Part shown: positions 18,382 to 25,596 of the stretch, piece after piece
How positions within the stretch are numbered: the first letter of the stretch is position 1
Layout of the letters: each line of letters begins with the position of its first letter
NCBI GenBank assembly: GCA_026386805.1
Contig: JAPLMX010000129.1
Location: 1 to 51,246 of the forward strand
Direction: 5' to 3'
Source: Phycisphaerae bacterium
Lineage (GTDB): Bacteria > Planctomycetota > Phycisphaerae > Sedimentisphaerales > Anaerobacaceae
DNA length: 51,246 bases
Position numbers and translations under genes: made by a program
The notes under the pieces: model-generated
The model's input: only the letters and a program-made list of their open reading frames with translations
What the model was told of the DNA's origin: nothing
Databases searched by the model: none

Positions 18382-19515
18382 ATGAAGGAAGAATCTCTCA
18401 AGCTGGCCCAGGAGCATGGCACTCCCCTGTTCATCATCGACCACGAGGTGATCCGGGCCAACTACCGCACGTTCAAGAAGCACCTCCCCCGCGTCCAGGC
18501 GTACTACGCCGTCAAGGCGAATTCCCACCAGGAAATCGTCAAGACGCTGTTCGAGGAGGGCGCGAGCTTCGATGTCGCGTCCTACAACGAGTTCATGCAG
18601 GTCTACGAGTACATCCGGCACTTCGAGGAGAAGGACCAGGACTTCTACATCTGGGACAAGATCATCTTCTCCAACACGATCAAGGACCGGGACACGCTCC
18701 GCAAGATCCGGCGGTACAAACCCCTCGTCACCTTCGACAACGAGGACGAGCTCCAGAAGATCAAAGAGCACTGTGACACCGCCGGCGTGGTTCTGCGGCT
18801 GAAAGTCCCGGATACCGGCTCGCAGGTGGAGATGAGCTCCAAATTCGGCGCCGAGCCGGGCGACGCTCGGCACTTGATCGCTCAGGCCTTCGACCTGGGG
18901 CTGGTGGTTGAAGGGCTAAGTTTCCACGTCGGCAGCCAGTGCACGACGTTCGACAACTACACCGCCGCCTTGGACATCGCCTCGCAGATCCTGCACGACG
19001 CCCGCAAGAGCGGCCACAACGTCAAGATCGTGGATATCGGCGGTGGGTTCCCCGTCCCCTACGACTCCCGGGTCCCGCAATTCGAGAAGCTGGCCGGGAT
19101 CATCAACGCCGAGTGCGACAGGCTGTTCCCGGATGACGTGGAACTCATCGCCGAGCCGGGACGATTCATGGTGGCCACGGCCGCCGTGTTGGTCTCGGAG
19201 ATCGTCGGCAAGGCCCGGCGAGATGGGAAGATTTTCTACTACATCAACGACGGCGTCTATCAGACGTTCTCCGGCGTCGTCTACGACCACTGGATTCCCA
19301 ATTTCCACGCGTTCAAGCCCGGCCGGACGGAGGTCTGCGCCGTCGTCGGCCCAACGTGTGACAGCTTCGACAAGATCTCGCTATCCGAGCAACTCCCGGC
19401 CGATCTGCAGATCGGGGACTACCTTTACACCGAGAACATCGGCGCATACAGCATCGCCTCGTCCACAAGGTTCAACGGCTTCGAGGGCGCCAAGATCCTG
19501 CATCGGAACAAGTGA
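18382..19515 (+). CDS. PLP-dependent fold-III amino-acid decarboxylase (ornithine/lysine/DAP decarboxylase family)
   Basis: About 377 residues with alanine-racemase-like barrel. PLP lysine in YYAVKANSHQEI (about Lys 45), HVGSQ, IVDIGGGFPVPY (phosphate-binding glycines), EPGRFMVATAA, the Cys-containing GPTCDSFD and GAYSIASSTRFNGF near the end. These fit ornithine decarboxylase of the eukaryotic/bacterial fold-III type; lysine or carboxynorspermidine as substrate cannot be excluded. It follows the deoxyhypusine-synthase-like gene, consistent with supplying putrescine to it. Starts at 18382 (MKEESLKL) or 18364 (MRNNEDM) are both possible; neither has a strong ribosome site. The reading frame further upstream crosses repeat DNA and is not coding. 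Confidence 0.9.
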   Translation: MKEESLKLAQEHGTPLFIIDHEVIRANYRTFKKHLPRVQAYYAVKANSHQEIVKTLFEEGASFDVASYNEFMQVYEYIRHFEEKDQDFYIWDKIIFSNTIKDRDTLRKIRRYKPLVTFDNEDELQKIKEHCDTAGVVLRLKVPDTGSQVEMSSKFGAEPGDARHLIAQAFDLGLVVEGLSFHVGSQCTTFDNYTAALDIASQILHDARKSGHNVKIVDIGGGFPVPYDSRVPQFEKLAGIINAECDRLFPDDVELIAEPGRFMVATAAVLVSEIVGKARRDGKIFYYINDGVYQTFSGVVYDHWIPNFHAFKPGRTEVCAVVGPTCDSFDKISLSEQLPADLQIGDYLYTENIGAYSIASSTRFNGFEGAKILHRNK

Positions 19516-19606
19516 ACCAGCCGGATCGCGAAAGAGCCCATGTCGGGTGCCACGCCCAAACGCAGCTTGAGCGTGCCTTCGTACGCAAGGAAGCATACCA
19601 AGGCGC

Positions 19607-19674
19607 GTAGGATAGGCTTCAGCCCATGCTGCCCTTTGGGGCGAACCATCCGCATGGGCTAAAGCCCATCCTAC
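19607..19674 (+). repeat. 68-bp palindromic repeat, copy 2
   Basis: Same length and arms as 18189-18256 (GTAGGATAGGCTTCAGCCCATG ... CATGGGCTAAAGCCCATCCTAC), with differences mainly in the loop. The rest of 19516-19822 shows only a short GC-rich palindrome (CAAGGCCTGCGGCCTTG near 19729) and no gene. Confidence 0.85.
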
Positions 19675-19822
19675 ATCATGGTTTGCGCCATCAACTGGGA
19701 TGTGCCTGCGACCGGGGTCCAGCCATCCCCAAGGCCTGCGGCCTTGAGGCTGCCACCCGGAACTCGGATCAATGCGTTTGAGTACCTGCGAATCAATGAA
19801 GACGTGTGCGACGCAGGAGCCG

Positions 19823-20901
19823 CTACGCGTTCTCCGGGAAGCCCCACCCTCCGGCGGCGTGGTAGCGGTCCGTAATGTCACTGGGCCGCATCCAGAGGAC
19901 GCGATCGCGCAGATGCTTGCCGATCCGCTCGACCACGGTTGTGAACGCCGGCCAGCCCCGACGCCGTTGCCTGGATTCAGCCCCTGCCAATGAGCGTACC
20001 AGATGCAGTAAGGCGCCCCGGCCTGGACCCGGCGCACGATGACGCCGGACTTGCCGTCCTGCGTAATGTAGTAGTCGGGATCGACTCGCTTGGGATTATT
20101 CTCCCAAATGCCGAAGTGGTCCAGTGCGTTGGGCATCAAGTCGTACACGCCGTACTGGCCGTCGCTGGCCTTGCGGCCGATGGCGTCATCGCTCTCGCTG
20201 GAATCGAAGAAGCACGGGACCGTCCGCCCGCGGAACTTGCCTTCTTTGGCCAAATTGAGCAGGGCTTGCCATAGGGCGGGGTTCGGCTCGCGACGGCCGC
20301 TCGCCCGCAGCTCGGCATACCGTCGCGTGCAGGCCTCGCACCCACAGCCCGGCCAAGTCAGTCCCGTGAACCGCACGCCGGCGCGCTGCCCCTCCGCAAG
20401 GATACTGGCGAGATAGCGTTGATACTCCTCCACGGTGACTGCCGGCTCGTGCAGCCACAAACCCTCGTGAATGGCGCCGTCTTTCTCGCGATTGGCGTCG
20501 AAATCGAACAGCCCCCGGTGCGTCATCAACTCCATCTGTGTGCCAATGCCGCACTCCCAGGCCCGCGCGACCTGCTTGAGAAACGTCTTTTCCTCCTCGT
20601 CCGGGTCGCGGCAGATGCTCCGCCCGCTCATGCCAAGAATGGCACTGGCTTCACCGGCGATCCCCTGCTTGGCGCAGTAGTCCAGGAAGGTCTCAAACGC
20701 CCTGGCCCCAGCCACGCGAGGACTCGTATCATCGCAATAGAACGACAGAATCGTCTTGCGATTTCGCGGCGTGCCGCCACTTTTCGCACGCGCCCGGCGC
20801 GGCCGTCCGAGCACCGCAGCCACCGCGCAGCCGGCGAAAGCACCAAGAAATCGACGCCGAGTGAAGTACCGTCTTGCCGTCGTTATCCTGCATCCTCCCA
20901 T
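19823..20901 (-). CDS. Tat-exported protein of unknown function, probable single-base frameshift near the C-terminus
   Basis: The N-terminus carries a twin-arginine signal (RRYFTRRRFLGAFAGCAVAAVL). The mature part reads TILSFYCDDTSPRVAGARAFETFLDYCAKQG..., FTGLTWPGCGCEACTRRYAEL and VPCFFDSSESDD, suggestive of a polysaccharide-deacetylase-like or TIM-barrel hydrolase, but I cannot assign a family. After GLNPGNGVG the frame degenerates; in the next frame the sequence WPAFTTVVERIGKHLRDRVLWMR...AAGGWGFPENA reads well and stops at 19823. One missing base in the G-run at 19956-19959 (minus-strand GGGG) explains this. The unshifted frame would run on to 19381, through repeat DNA and antisense to the decarboxylase, which is not credible. 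Confidence 0.75.
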
Positions 20902-20964
20902 GAGCCCGTACCATTTCCAGGTGCGAACACGGCACCATCTGAAAACCTGCCGACACCAGCCATC

Positions 20965-21124
20965 CTACAAGGCCACGGATTTGCTCGCAAGCCTTCGCTT
21001 CCCCAAGAGTATCTCGACGAACATCTCGTGTTCACATTCCCATCGCCTGTTCTTCCGAGCCATAGGCATCCACGACAATCTCCACTTCGATGCGATATTC
21101 GCCGTTCTTTTTGGCTTCAGCCAT
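20965..21124 (-). pseudogene. Calcium-binding-protein family gene with an internal deletion
   Basis: The 5' part reads MAEAKKNGEYRIEVEIVVDAYGSEEQAMG, the start of a ~90-120-residue planctomycete/archaeal calcium-binding family (usual continuation AMGWYYYLED). At about 21033-21040 it jumps, in another frame, to ECEHEMFVEILLGKRRLASKSVAL, which resembles the family's later segment (EECEREMFVEI). About 40 residues in the middle are missing and the frame is broken. Family identification is from memory of its conserved words. Confidence 0.6.
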
Positions 21125-21147
21125 CCTGTTCTTGCCTTTCGCCCCGG

Positions 21148-21218
21148 GCCCCAACACCAGAATCCAGCCGACCGACGCAGCTTTATCGCGCCAGGTCGGC
21201 TGGAATGACCAGTTGGGC
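21148..21218 (-). other. attC-like imperfect palindrome (integron recombination site)
   Basis: Read on the minus strand it begins GCCCAAC (R'' consensus RYYYAAC) and ends GTTGGGGC (close to R' GTTRRRY). Between lie complementary blocks CCAGCCGACC and GGTCGGCTGG with short mismatched spacers, the layout of an attC site. A further core word GCCTAAC, followed by AACTCGCTGCGG in typical attC style, lies at 21287-21293 (minus strand), directly behind the 21376-21909 gene. Confidence 0.5.
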
Positions 21219-21326
21219 GGGTATGTCAAGCCGAAATGTCGGACAACGGCTCTATCGTTGCCCGACCTGCCCGACCGCAGCGAGTTGTTAGGCCAAGATG
21301 GACCGGTCCCTTCTCCCCCCTGAACA

Positions 21327-21358
21327 GAGATAGAGGACCAATATTGGTCCTCTATCTC
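21327..21358. repeat. Perfect 32-bp palindrome downstream of the cassette-like gene
   Basis: Each base of 21327-21342 is complementary to 21343-21358, centred on AATATT (arm GAGATAGAGGACCAAT). It lies 17 bases past the stop of the minus-strand gene and could be a terminator hairpin, although no T-run follows on either strand, or a protein-binding operator. Confidence 0.85.
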
Positions 21359-21375
21359 CTGCGACTTACTCCTGT

Positions 21376-21909
21376 TTACTCTTTCGGAGTATCACTGAGA
21401 CGCTTGCGCAACTCTTCAATTGCCATCACAGGCATACCCATCTCTTTGGGCAATTTGGCAGCCAAAGCCTCGACCGCTCTCTCAAATGCGGCTACCTCTG
21501 CTCCCGCGATCTTGGCAATCGGAACATCTTTGCCTTCCACTCTGGCTGTACCCAGTGCTACACCGAGCCTGGCGGCCAGGATGCAGAACAGGACGGTTGT
21601 AGGCACCAGATTGGCCGAGGAGACTTCGCCGTCATTCACCTGCACCCATGCCACGTGGGTAACAACATTGGAACAAAAGGCATACCCTTTAACAAGGTAA
21701 GTTCCAGCCGGCACTTCGAATTCACCCGCAACTCTGCTGAATTCGCCGTTGAAGGGCAGCCATACCCAGCTGTAATTTACCCCCTTCCAGCATAGGGGGC
21801 TGTTGCTTCCGACTTCATGGATACTGACTGCGTACCAGTGAGTACTGGAATCATAAAGGTCGGCGGGATGTTGTGTATCCCTAATATAAACACAAAGCTT
21901 ACCTGCCAT
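21376..21909 (-). CDS. Unknown protein, possible integron-cassette gene
   Basis: 177 residues starting MAGKLCVYIRDTQHPADLYDSS. An N-terminal beta-rich part (about 1-105: GEFEVPAGTYLVKGYAFCSNVVTHVAWVQVNDGE) resembles a carbohydrate-binding or transthyretin-like fold; the C-terminal part (about 125-177) is helical (VAAFERAVEALAAKLPKEMG). No signal peptide; no family recognised. GGAGGTG (complement of 21915-21921) sits 6 bases before ATG 21909, so the longer frame to 21969 is rejected. It is flanked by palindromes and lies in the orientation expected for a cassette read from beyond the integrase remnant. Confidence 0.8.
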   Translation of the reverse strand: MAGKLCVYIRDTQHPADLYDSSTHWYAVSIHEVGSNSPLCWKGVNYSWVWLPFNGEFSRVAGEFEVPAGTYLVKGYAFCSNVVTHVAWVQVNDGEVSSANLVPTTVLFCILAARLGVALGTARVEGKDVPIAKIAGAEVAAFERAVEALAAKLPKEMGMPVMAIEELRKRLSDTPKE

Positions 21910-21932
21910 TTGACACCTCCAATTATTAGGCG

Positions 21933-21977
21933 TTAGCTGGTGACTGTGTTCTACAGTGAAGGCTTTCACCAGCCTAA
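21933..21977. repeat. Imperfect inverted repeat upstream of the cassette-like gene
   Basis: TTAG-CTGGTGA (21933-21943) faces TCACCAGCCTAA (21966-21977). Flanking words GGCGTTAG and CCTAAAAGCC echo attC/attI cores but deviate from consensus, so its nature is uncertain. Confidence 0.4.
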
Positions 21978-22002
21978 AAGCCTTTACTTGTTTCTGTGCG
22001 CT

Positions 22003-22030
22003 CTAAACCCTCATATCGCATCACCTCCTT
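22003..22030 (-). promoter_or_regulatory. Three-codon mini-ORF behind a full-length Shine-Dalgarno sequence
   Basis: On the minus strand AAGGAGGTGAT (22030-22020), an unusually complete anti-16S match, precedes ATG-AGG-GTT-TAG (22014-22003) by 5 bases. The mini-ORF sits about 95 bases upstream of the ATG at 21909. Class 1 integrons have a comparable short ORF in attI that helps translation of cassettes; the parallel is inference. Confidence 0.5.
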
Positions 22031-22043
22031 GCGTGTCCGCCTA

Positions 22044-22091
22044 TCAATAAATTAGACTGATCCGCATAAGATGCGGCATCTGACGCGGATC
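22044..22091 (-). terminator. Nested hairpin with T-rich tail, possible terminator of the integrase remnant
   Basis: GATCCGC (22059-22065) and GCGGATC (22085-22091) enclose a second hairpin CCGCAT-AAG-ATGCGG. Read leftward it is followed by AGTCTAATTTATTG. It lies 25 bases past the remnant's stop. Confidence 0.45.
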
Positions 22092-22116
22092 GGCATGACA
22101 ATCCTCCTTCCCTGCC

Positions 22117-22260
22117 TCAAAGCCCGTCTACCGCCTTGCGAACGCTGGCCGGGCCACGGTTGAGGACATGGGTATAGATCATCGTCGTCTTGACGTCGTT
22201 ATGGTCCGCATGCCACAGCCCACCATCGAGCAGCTGCAAAAAAATGGCGGAGCGCACACG
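22117..22260 (-). pseudogene. C-terminal remnant of an integron integrase (IntI-type tyrosine recombinase)
   Basis: The minus-strand frame reads NDVKTTMIYTHVLNRGPASV and continues RKAVDGL to a TGA at 22117. H-x-D-V-K-T-T-M-I-Y-T-H-V-L-N-R-G is the hallmark end of integron integrases, including the catalytic tyrosine. Upstream residues (FLQLLDGGLWHADH) still echo the family's VQELLGH but are disturbed, and no further homologous frame is seen; the gene is decayed or was never complete. It is transcribed in the same direction as the adjacent cassette-like gene. Confidence 0.65.
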
Positions 22261-22365
22261 TCCTCGCTCCTGCCGGTAAAGCGGCCGCCCTCTGCACTTG
22301 TACGCTTCTCAAACCGCCCGTCTGAGGCACTCCCACCATTGGGTTCCCTTTCGCTATCGCGCAAG

Positions 22366-22394
22366 AGGATAGCACGGCGGTCAAGAGAAGTCAA
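22366..22394 (-). promoter_or_regulatory. Leftward promoter candidate upstream of the integrase remnant
   Basis: On the minus strand TTGACT (22394-22389), 17-bp spacer, TATCCT (22371-22366). It would transcribe toward the remnant and cassette-like region. Confidence 0.4.
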
Positions 22395-22508
22395 TATTCT
22401 CGCTGAGATAATCTGCCTTCTGGGGCGACACAAGCCGCTTCTCGTGAGGAACATCAAACGCAAAATGATGCGTCCGGGAGCGCCTGCCAGCCGGAGGATG
22501 CCGACGGC

Positions 22509-22757
22509 TCACACATCCTCTTGCTCCAAGTCCTCCGTCGCCGCCCGCCCGTGCTCGCCAGGAAGATATTCCAGCAAATCCCCTGGACTGCATTGCAGAA
22601 CTCTGCACAACGCCTCCAAGGTCGAGAAACGGATGGCGCGCGCCTTGTTCGTTTTCAGGATCGACAAGTTGTTGACGGCGATCCCCGCCTGCTCCGCCAA
22701 GTCCTTGAGCTTCATGTCCCGATCCAACAGCAGATGGCCCAGTCGCATTCGAATCAT
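22509..22757 (-). CDS. Cro/C1-type HTH regulator (YozG-like)
   Basis: 82 residues, MIRMRLGHLLLDRDMKLKDLAEQAG..., with the XRE-type HTH at about residues 5-62 (LKDLAEQAGIAVNNLSILKTNKARAIRFSTLEALCRVLQCSPGDLLEY), the compact YozG/HipB-like form. ATG 22757 lies 11 bases past the stop of the membrane gene; the longer frame from 23258 is an artefact overlapping that gene. Such regulators are typically paired with a small DUF2975-type membrane protein, as here. Targets unknown. Confidence 0.88.
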   Translation of the reverse strand: MIRMRLGHLLLDRDMKLKDLAEQAGIAVNNLSILKTNKARAIRFSTLEALCRVLQCSPGDLLEYLPGEHGRAATEDLEQEDV

Positions 22758-22768
22758 GGTGCGTGCCT

Positions 22769-23287
22769 CTAAACCAATGTCTTGGATTCCCGGATGATCG
22801 GGACGACCTTCCGCAGCACGATCGCAATGCCGACCCAGATCAGCACGTGTACCACACCAGACACGACAAAGAGCACAAAACCAAAGACGCGATGGAAATC
22901 CATTCCGGATGCTCCGCCCATGCTCGCAGCTTGCGGAGCCGCGTAGATGAACATCGCGAAGGAGTACAAAACGTATGCATAGATGATCTTGTCCCCCTGC
23001 CGCAGAATCCATTTCGGCTCGCCTTGCTCCACCAACAGATACGATATGAACTCGGCGAGGATCAGTGCCAGAAAGCCATAGAACAGGATCGGTGGAATCA
23101 TGGTCAGAAGCCGGGTAGACGACTTTGCCGCCGCATCGGAACCCTCTGAACCAAACATTGTCAGGAAAACAAACATGACGGCGACCAGAACACCGGTCCC
23201 GAGCAGAGCGAACAGCCCGCAGAAACGGGCCACCTCCGAACAGAGCTTCAGCAGCCATCTATTCTCGGTAAGGAATCTCGATCTCAT
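22769..23287 (-). CDS. DUF2975-like membrane protein
   Basis: 172 residues with four hydrophobic segments (about 22-42, 58-80, 96-115, 138-160), e.g. LFALLGTGVLVAVMFVFL and VFGFVLFVVSGVVHVLIWVGIAIVL. Size, topology and the following YozG-like HTH gene fit the DUF2975 pair. ATG 23287 has AGGGGA 8 bases upstream; a TTG at 23308 is in frame but less likely. Role unknown; such pairs may sense membrane state. A promoter with a Fur-box-like sequence lies at 23348-23375. Confidence 0.75.
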   Translation of the reverse strand: MRSRFLTENRWLLKLCSEVARFCGLFALLGTGVLVAVMFVFLTMFGSEGSDAAAKSSTRLLTMIPPILFYGFLALILAEFISYLLVEQGEPKWILRQGDKIIYAYVLYSFAMFIYAAPQAASMGGASGMDFHRVFGFVLFVVSGVVHVLIWVGIAIVLRKVVPIIRESKTLV

Positions 23288-23347
23288 GTTCAGTTCCCCT
23301 AACGCCAAACCTATGTTCTCGTTGAAAAACGAATGATTACAATAACA

Positions 23348-23375
23348 AACATAACGATTATCATTTAATTGTCAA
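23348..23375 (-). promoter_or_regulatory. Promoter with Fur-box-like operator for the DUF2975/HTH pair
   Basis: Minus strand TTGACA (23375-23370), 16-bp spacer, TATGTT (23353-23348). The spacer and -10 contain TTAAATGATAATCGTTATG (23368-23350), which matches the 19-base Fur consensus at 14 positions by my count. The region is strikingly AT-rich against its surroundings. Confidence 0.5.
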
Positions 23376-23513
23376 CGAGAAAATGTGTGAGACGACGATT
23401 TTTTCAGCACTTTTCTGTCGGGACCTAATCTGATATCTTGTCCATTGCTTTGGCTCGTCGCGGCAGCCGTGGCGAGCCGGATAGCCAACGGCCAGATTCT
23501 ACGGGAGGCAGTC

Positions 23514-25577
23514 ATGAGTAAAACGCGGATCATTCTCATCACTATCATCTTGATGTTCTTCGTGACCTCTCTGAGTGCGTCTATCCGCGTCGTGCCGGTC
23601 CCGCCGACGATTGCGACGAACGATATCTACGTGGGCAATGCCAGGCCGCTGACGGCAAGTCCGCTGATCAAGCTGCCGATTGGGGCGGTCAAAGCAGACG
23701 GGTGGCTACGCCGACAGCTTGAGTTGCAGGCAGAGGGCTTCTCGGGCCGTCTGACTGAGATCAGCAAGTTCCTGAAGAAAGAGGGCAACGCGTGGCTCGC
23801 CGCCGATGGCAAGGGCGACAGCCCGTGGGAGGAGATGCCCTACTGGCTCAAGGGCTTCGGCGATATGGGCTATGTCCTCGGCGATAAGCGGATCATCGAC
23901 GAGACCAAGGTCTGGATCGAGGCGATGCTCAACAGCCGCCAAAGCGATGGCTGGTTCGGGCCGCTCGCCAATAAGACCGGGGCCGGCGACAACAAGAAGG
24001 CCCCCGACCTTTGGCCCAACATGGTCGCGCTCAACGCCCTGCAATCGTACTACGAGTACACCGGCGACCCGCGCGTGCTCGAGCTGATGCAGGAGTACTT
24101 CAAATGGGAGTTGGCCGTGCCGGATGAGATCTTCCTGCCTCCCTTCTGGCAACAGCAGCGAGCCGGCGACAACATGGCCAGCGTCTACTGGCTCTACAAT
24201 CGCACCGGCCAGGAGTCCCTGCTCCAGCTTGCCGAAAAGATCCAGCGCAAGATGGCCAATTGGACCGAGACCGTGCCCAGTTGGCACAACGTCAACATCG
24301 CCCAGTGCTTCCGTAGCCCGGCGGTTTTCTATCAGCAGGCTCGCGACCCGTACTTCCTGCAGGCCACCGAGCGCAACTACAACATGATCTGGGGCCTCTA
24401 CGGCCAGGTCCCCGGCGGCATGTTCGGCGGTGATGAGAACTGCCGCAGAGGCTATTACGGCCCACGTCAAGGCATCGAGACCTGCGCCTCCGTCGAGTTC
24501 ATGCTCTCCTGCGAGATGCTGCTGGCGATCACGGGCGACCTCACCTGGGCCGACCGCTGTGAGGACGTCGCGTTCAACACCTTCCCGCCCGCCCTGACGG
24601 CCGATCTCAAGGCCCTGCACTACGTCGTCAGCCCGAACGTCTGCCAGCTCGACAGCAAGAACAAGGCCCCAGGCATCCAGAACGACGGCGACATGCTCTC
24701 GTACAACCCGCACAGCTACCGCTGCTGCCAGCACAACGTCGCGCACGGCTGGCCGTACCTCGCCGAGCATTTGTGGATGGCCACCCCCGACAACGGCCTG
24801 GCCGCGGTCTTCTACGCCGCGTCCGAGGTCACCGCCAAAGTCGGCGACCCGTCGAGAGCCTCAGGGTCGAGCGGCGGGCAACAGGTGACGCTCAAGGCCA
24901 AGACCCAGTACCCCTTCGAAGACACGATCCAGCTCACCGTGGGCACCGCCAAATCCGTGCAGTTCCCGCTGTACCTGCGGGTCCCCGGCTGGTGCGAGAA
25001 GCCGGCGCTGCGAATCAACGGCAAAAAGACGGTCGTCTTTGCCGAGCCGCGAACCTTCCTCGTCATCGACCGCCAGTGGAAAGACGGCGACACCCTCGAG
25101 CTGACGCTGCCGATGGAGTTGAAGCTTCGCTATTGGATTCGCAACGGCAACACCGCCTCGGTCAATCGCGGCCCACTGACCTACGCGCTCAAGATCGGCG
25201 AGAAGTACGTCCGCCACGGCGGCACCGACGCCTGGCCTGCCTTCGAGGTCTATCCGACCACCGCCTGGAATTACGGCTTAGTCATCGACGCCGACAAACC
25301 GCTCAACACACAATTCGAGGTCAAGAAGAAGGGCTGGCCCAAGGACAATCAACCCTTCGAGGCCCAAGCCGCCCCAATCGAAATCCGGGCCAAGGCCAAA
25401 AAGATCGCCAACTGGAAGCCGGACTCTCTCGGCCTGATCGGCGAGGTCCAGCCCAGCCCCATCAAATCCGATGAGCCCGCCGAGACCGTGACGCTGATCC
25501 CGATGGGCGCCGCCCGGCTGCGAATCTCGGCCTTCCCGTGGATCGGAGAAGGCCCGAATGCACACGAATGGCAATAA
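23514..25577 (+). CDS. GH127 (DUF1680) beta-L-arabinofuranosidase-like glycoside hydrolase, exported
   Basis: About 687 residues. A signal peptide (ILITIILMFFVTSLSASIR) is followed by an alpha/alpha barrel with GDSPWEEMPYWLKGFGDMGYVLGD, ETCASVEFMLSCEMLLAITGD and the Cys cluster SYRCCQHNVAHGWPYLAEHLW, where GH127 enzymes carry the nucleophilic cysteine near a metal site; the conserved Glu of ETCASVE is the expected acid/base. A C-terminal beta domain follows (LYLRVPGWCEKPALRINGK, NRGPLTYALKI). GGGAGG (23503-23508) precedes ATG 23514. It likely removes arabinofuranose or related sugars from plant or algal polysaccharide; exact substrate unknown. Confidence 0.92.
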   Translation: MSKTRIILITIILMFFVTSLSASIRVVPVPPTIATNDIYVGNARPLTASPLIKLPIGAVKADGWLRRQLELQAEGFSGRLTEISKFLKKEGNAWLAADGKGDSPWEEMPYWLKGFGDMGYVLGDKRIIDETKVWIEAMLNSRQSDGWFGPLANKTGAGDNKKAPDLWPNMVALNALQSYYEYTGDPRVLELMQEYFKWELAVPDEIFLPPFWQQQRAGDNMASVYWLYNRTGQESLLQLAEKIQRKMANWTETVPSWHNVNIAQCFRSPAVFYQQARDPYFLQATERNYNMIWGLYGQVPGGMFGGDENCRRGYYGPRQGIETCASVEFMLSCEMLLAITGDLTWADRCEDVAFNTFPPALTADLKALHYVVSPNVCQLDSKNKAPGIQNDGDMLSYNPHSYRCCQHNVAHGWPYLAEHLWMATPDNGLAAVFYAASEVTAKVGDPSRASGSSGGQQVTLKAKTQYPFEDTIQLTVGTAKSVQFPLYLRVPGWCEKPALRINGKKTVVFAEPRTFLVIDRQWKDGDTLELTLPMELKLRYWIRNGNTASVNRGPLTYALKIGEKYVRHGGTDAWPAFEVYPTTAWNYGLVIDADKPLNTQFEVKKKGWPKDNQPFEAQAAPIEIRAKAKKIANWKPDSLGLIGEVQPSPIKSDEPAETVTLIPMGAARLRISAFPWIGEGPNAHEWQ

Positions 25578-25596
25578 TGGTTCTGAGGTGGCCCCC

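Noticed and set aside
22509-23258. 249-codon minus-strand ORF starting inside the DUF2975-like gene
   Set aside because: Only its last 82 codons look coding (the HTH protein); the rest is out of frame with the membrane protein gene.
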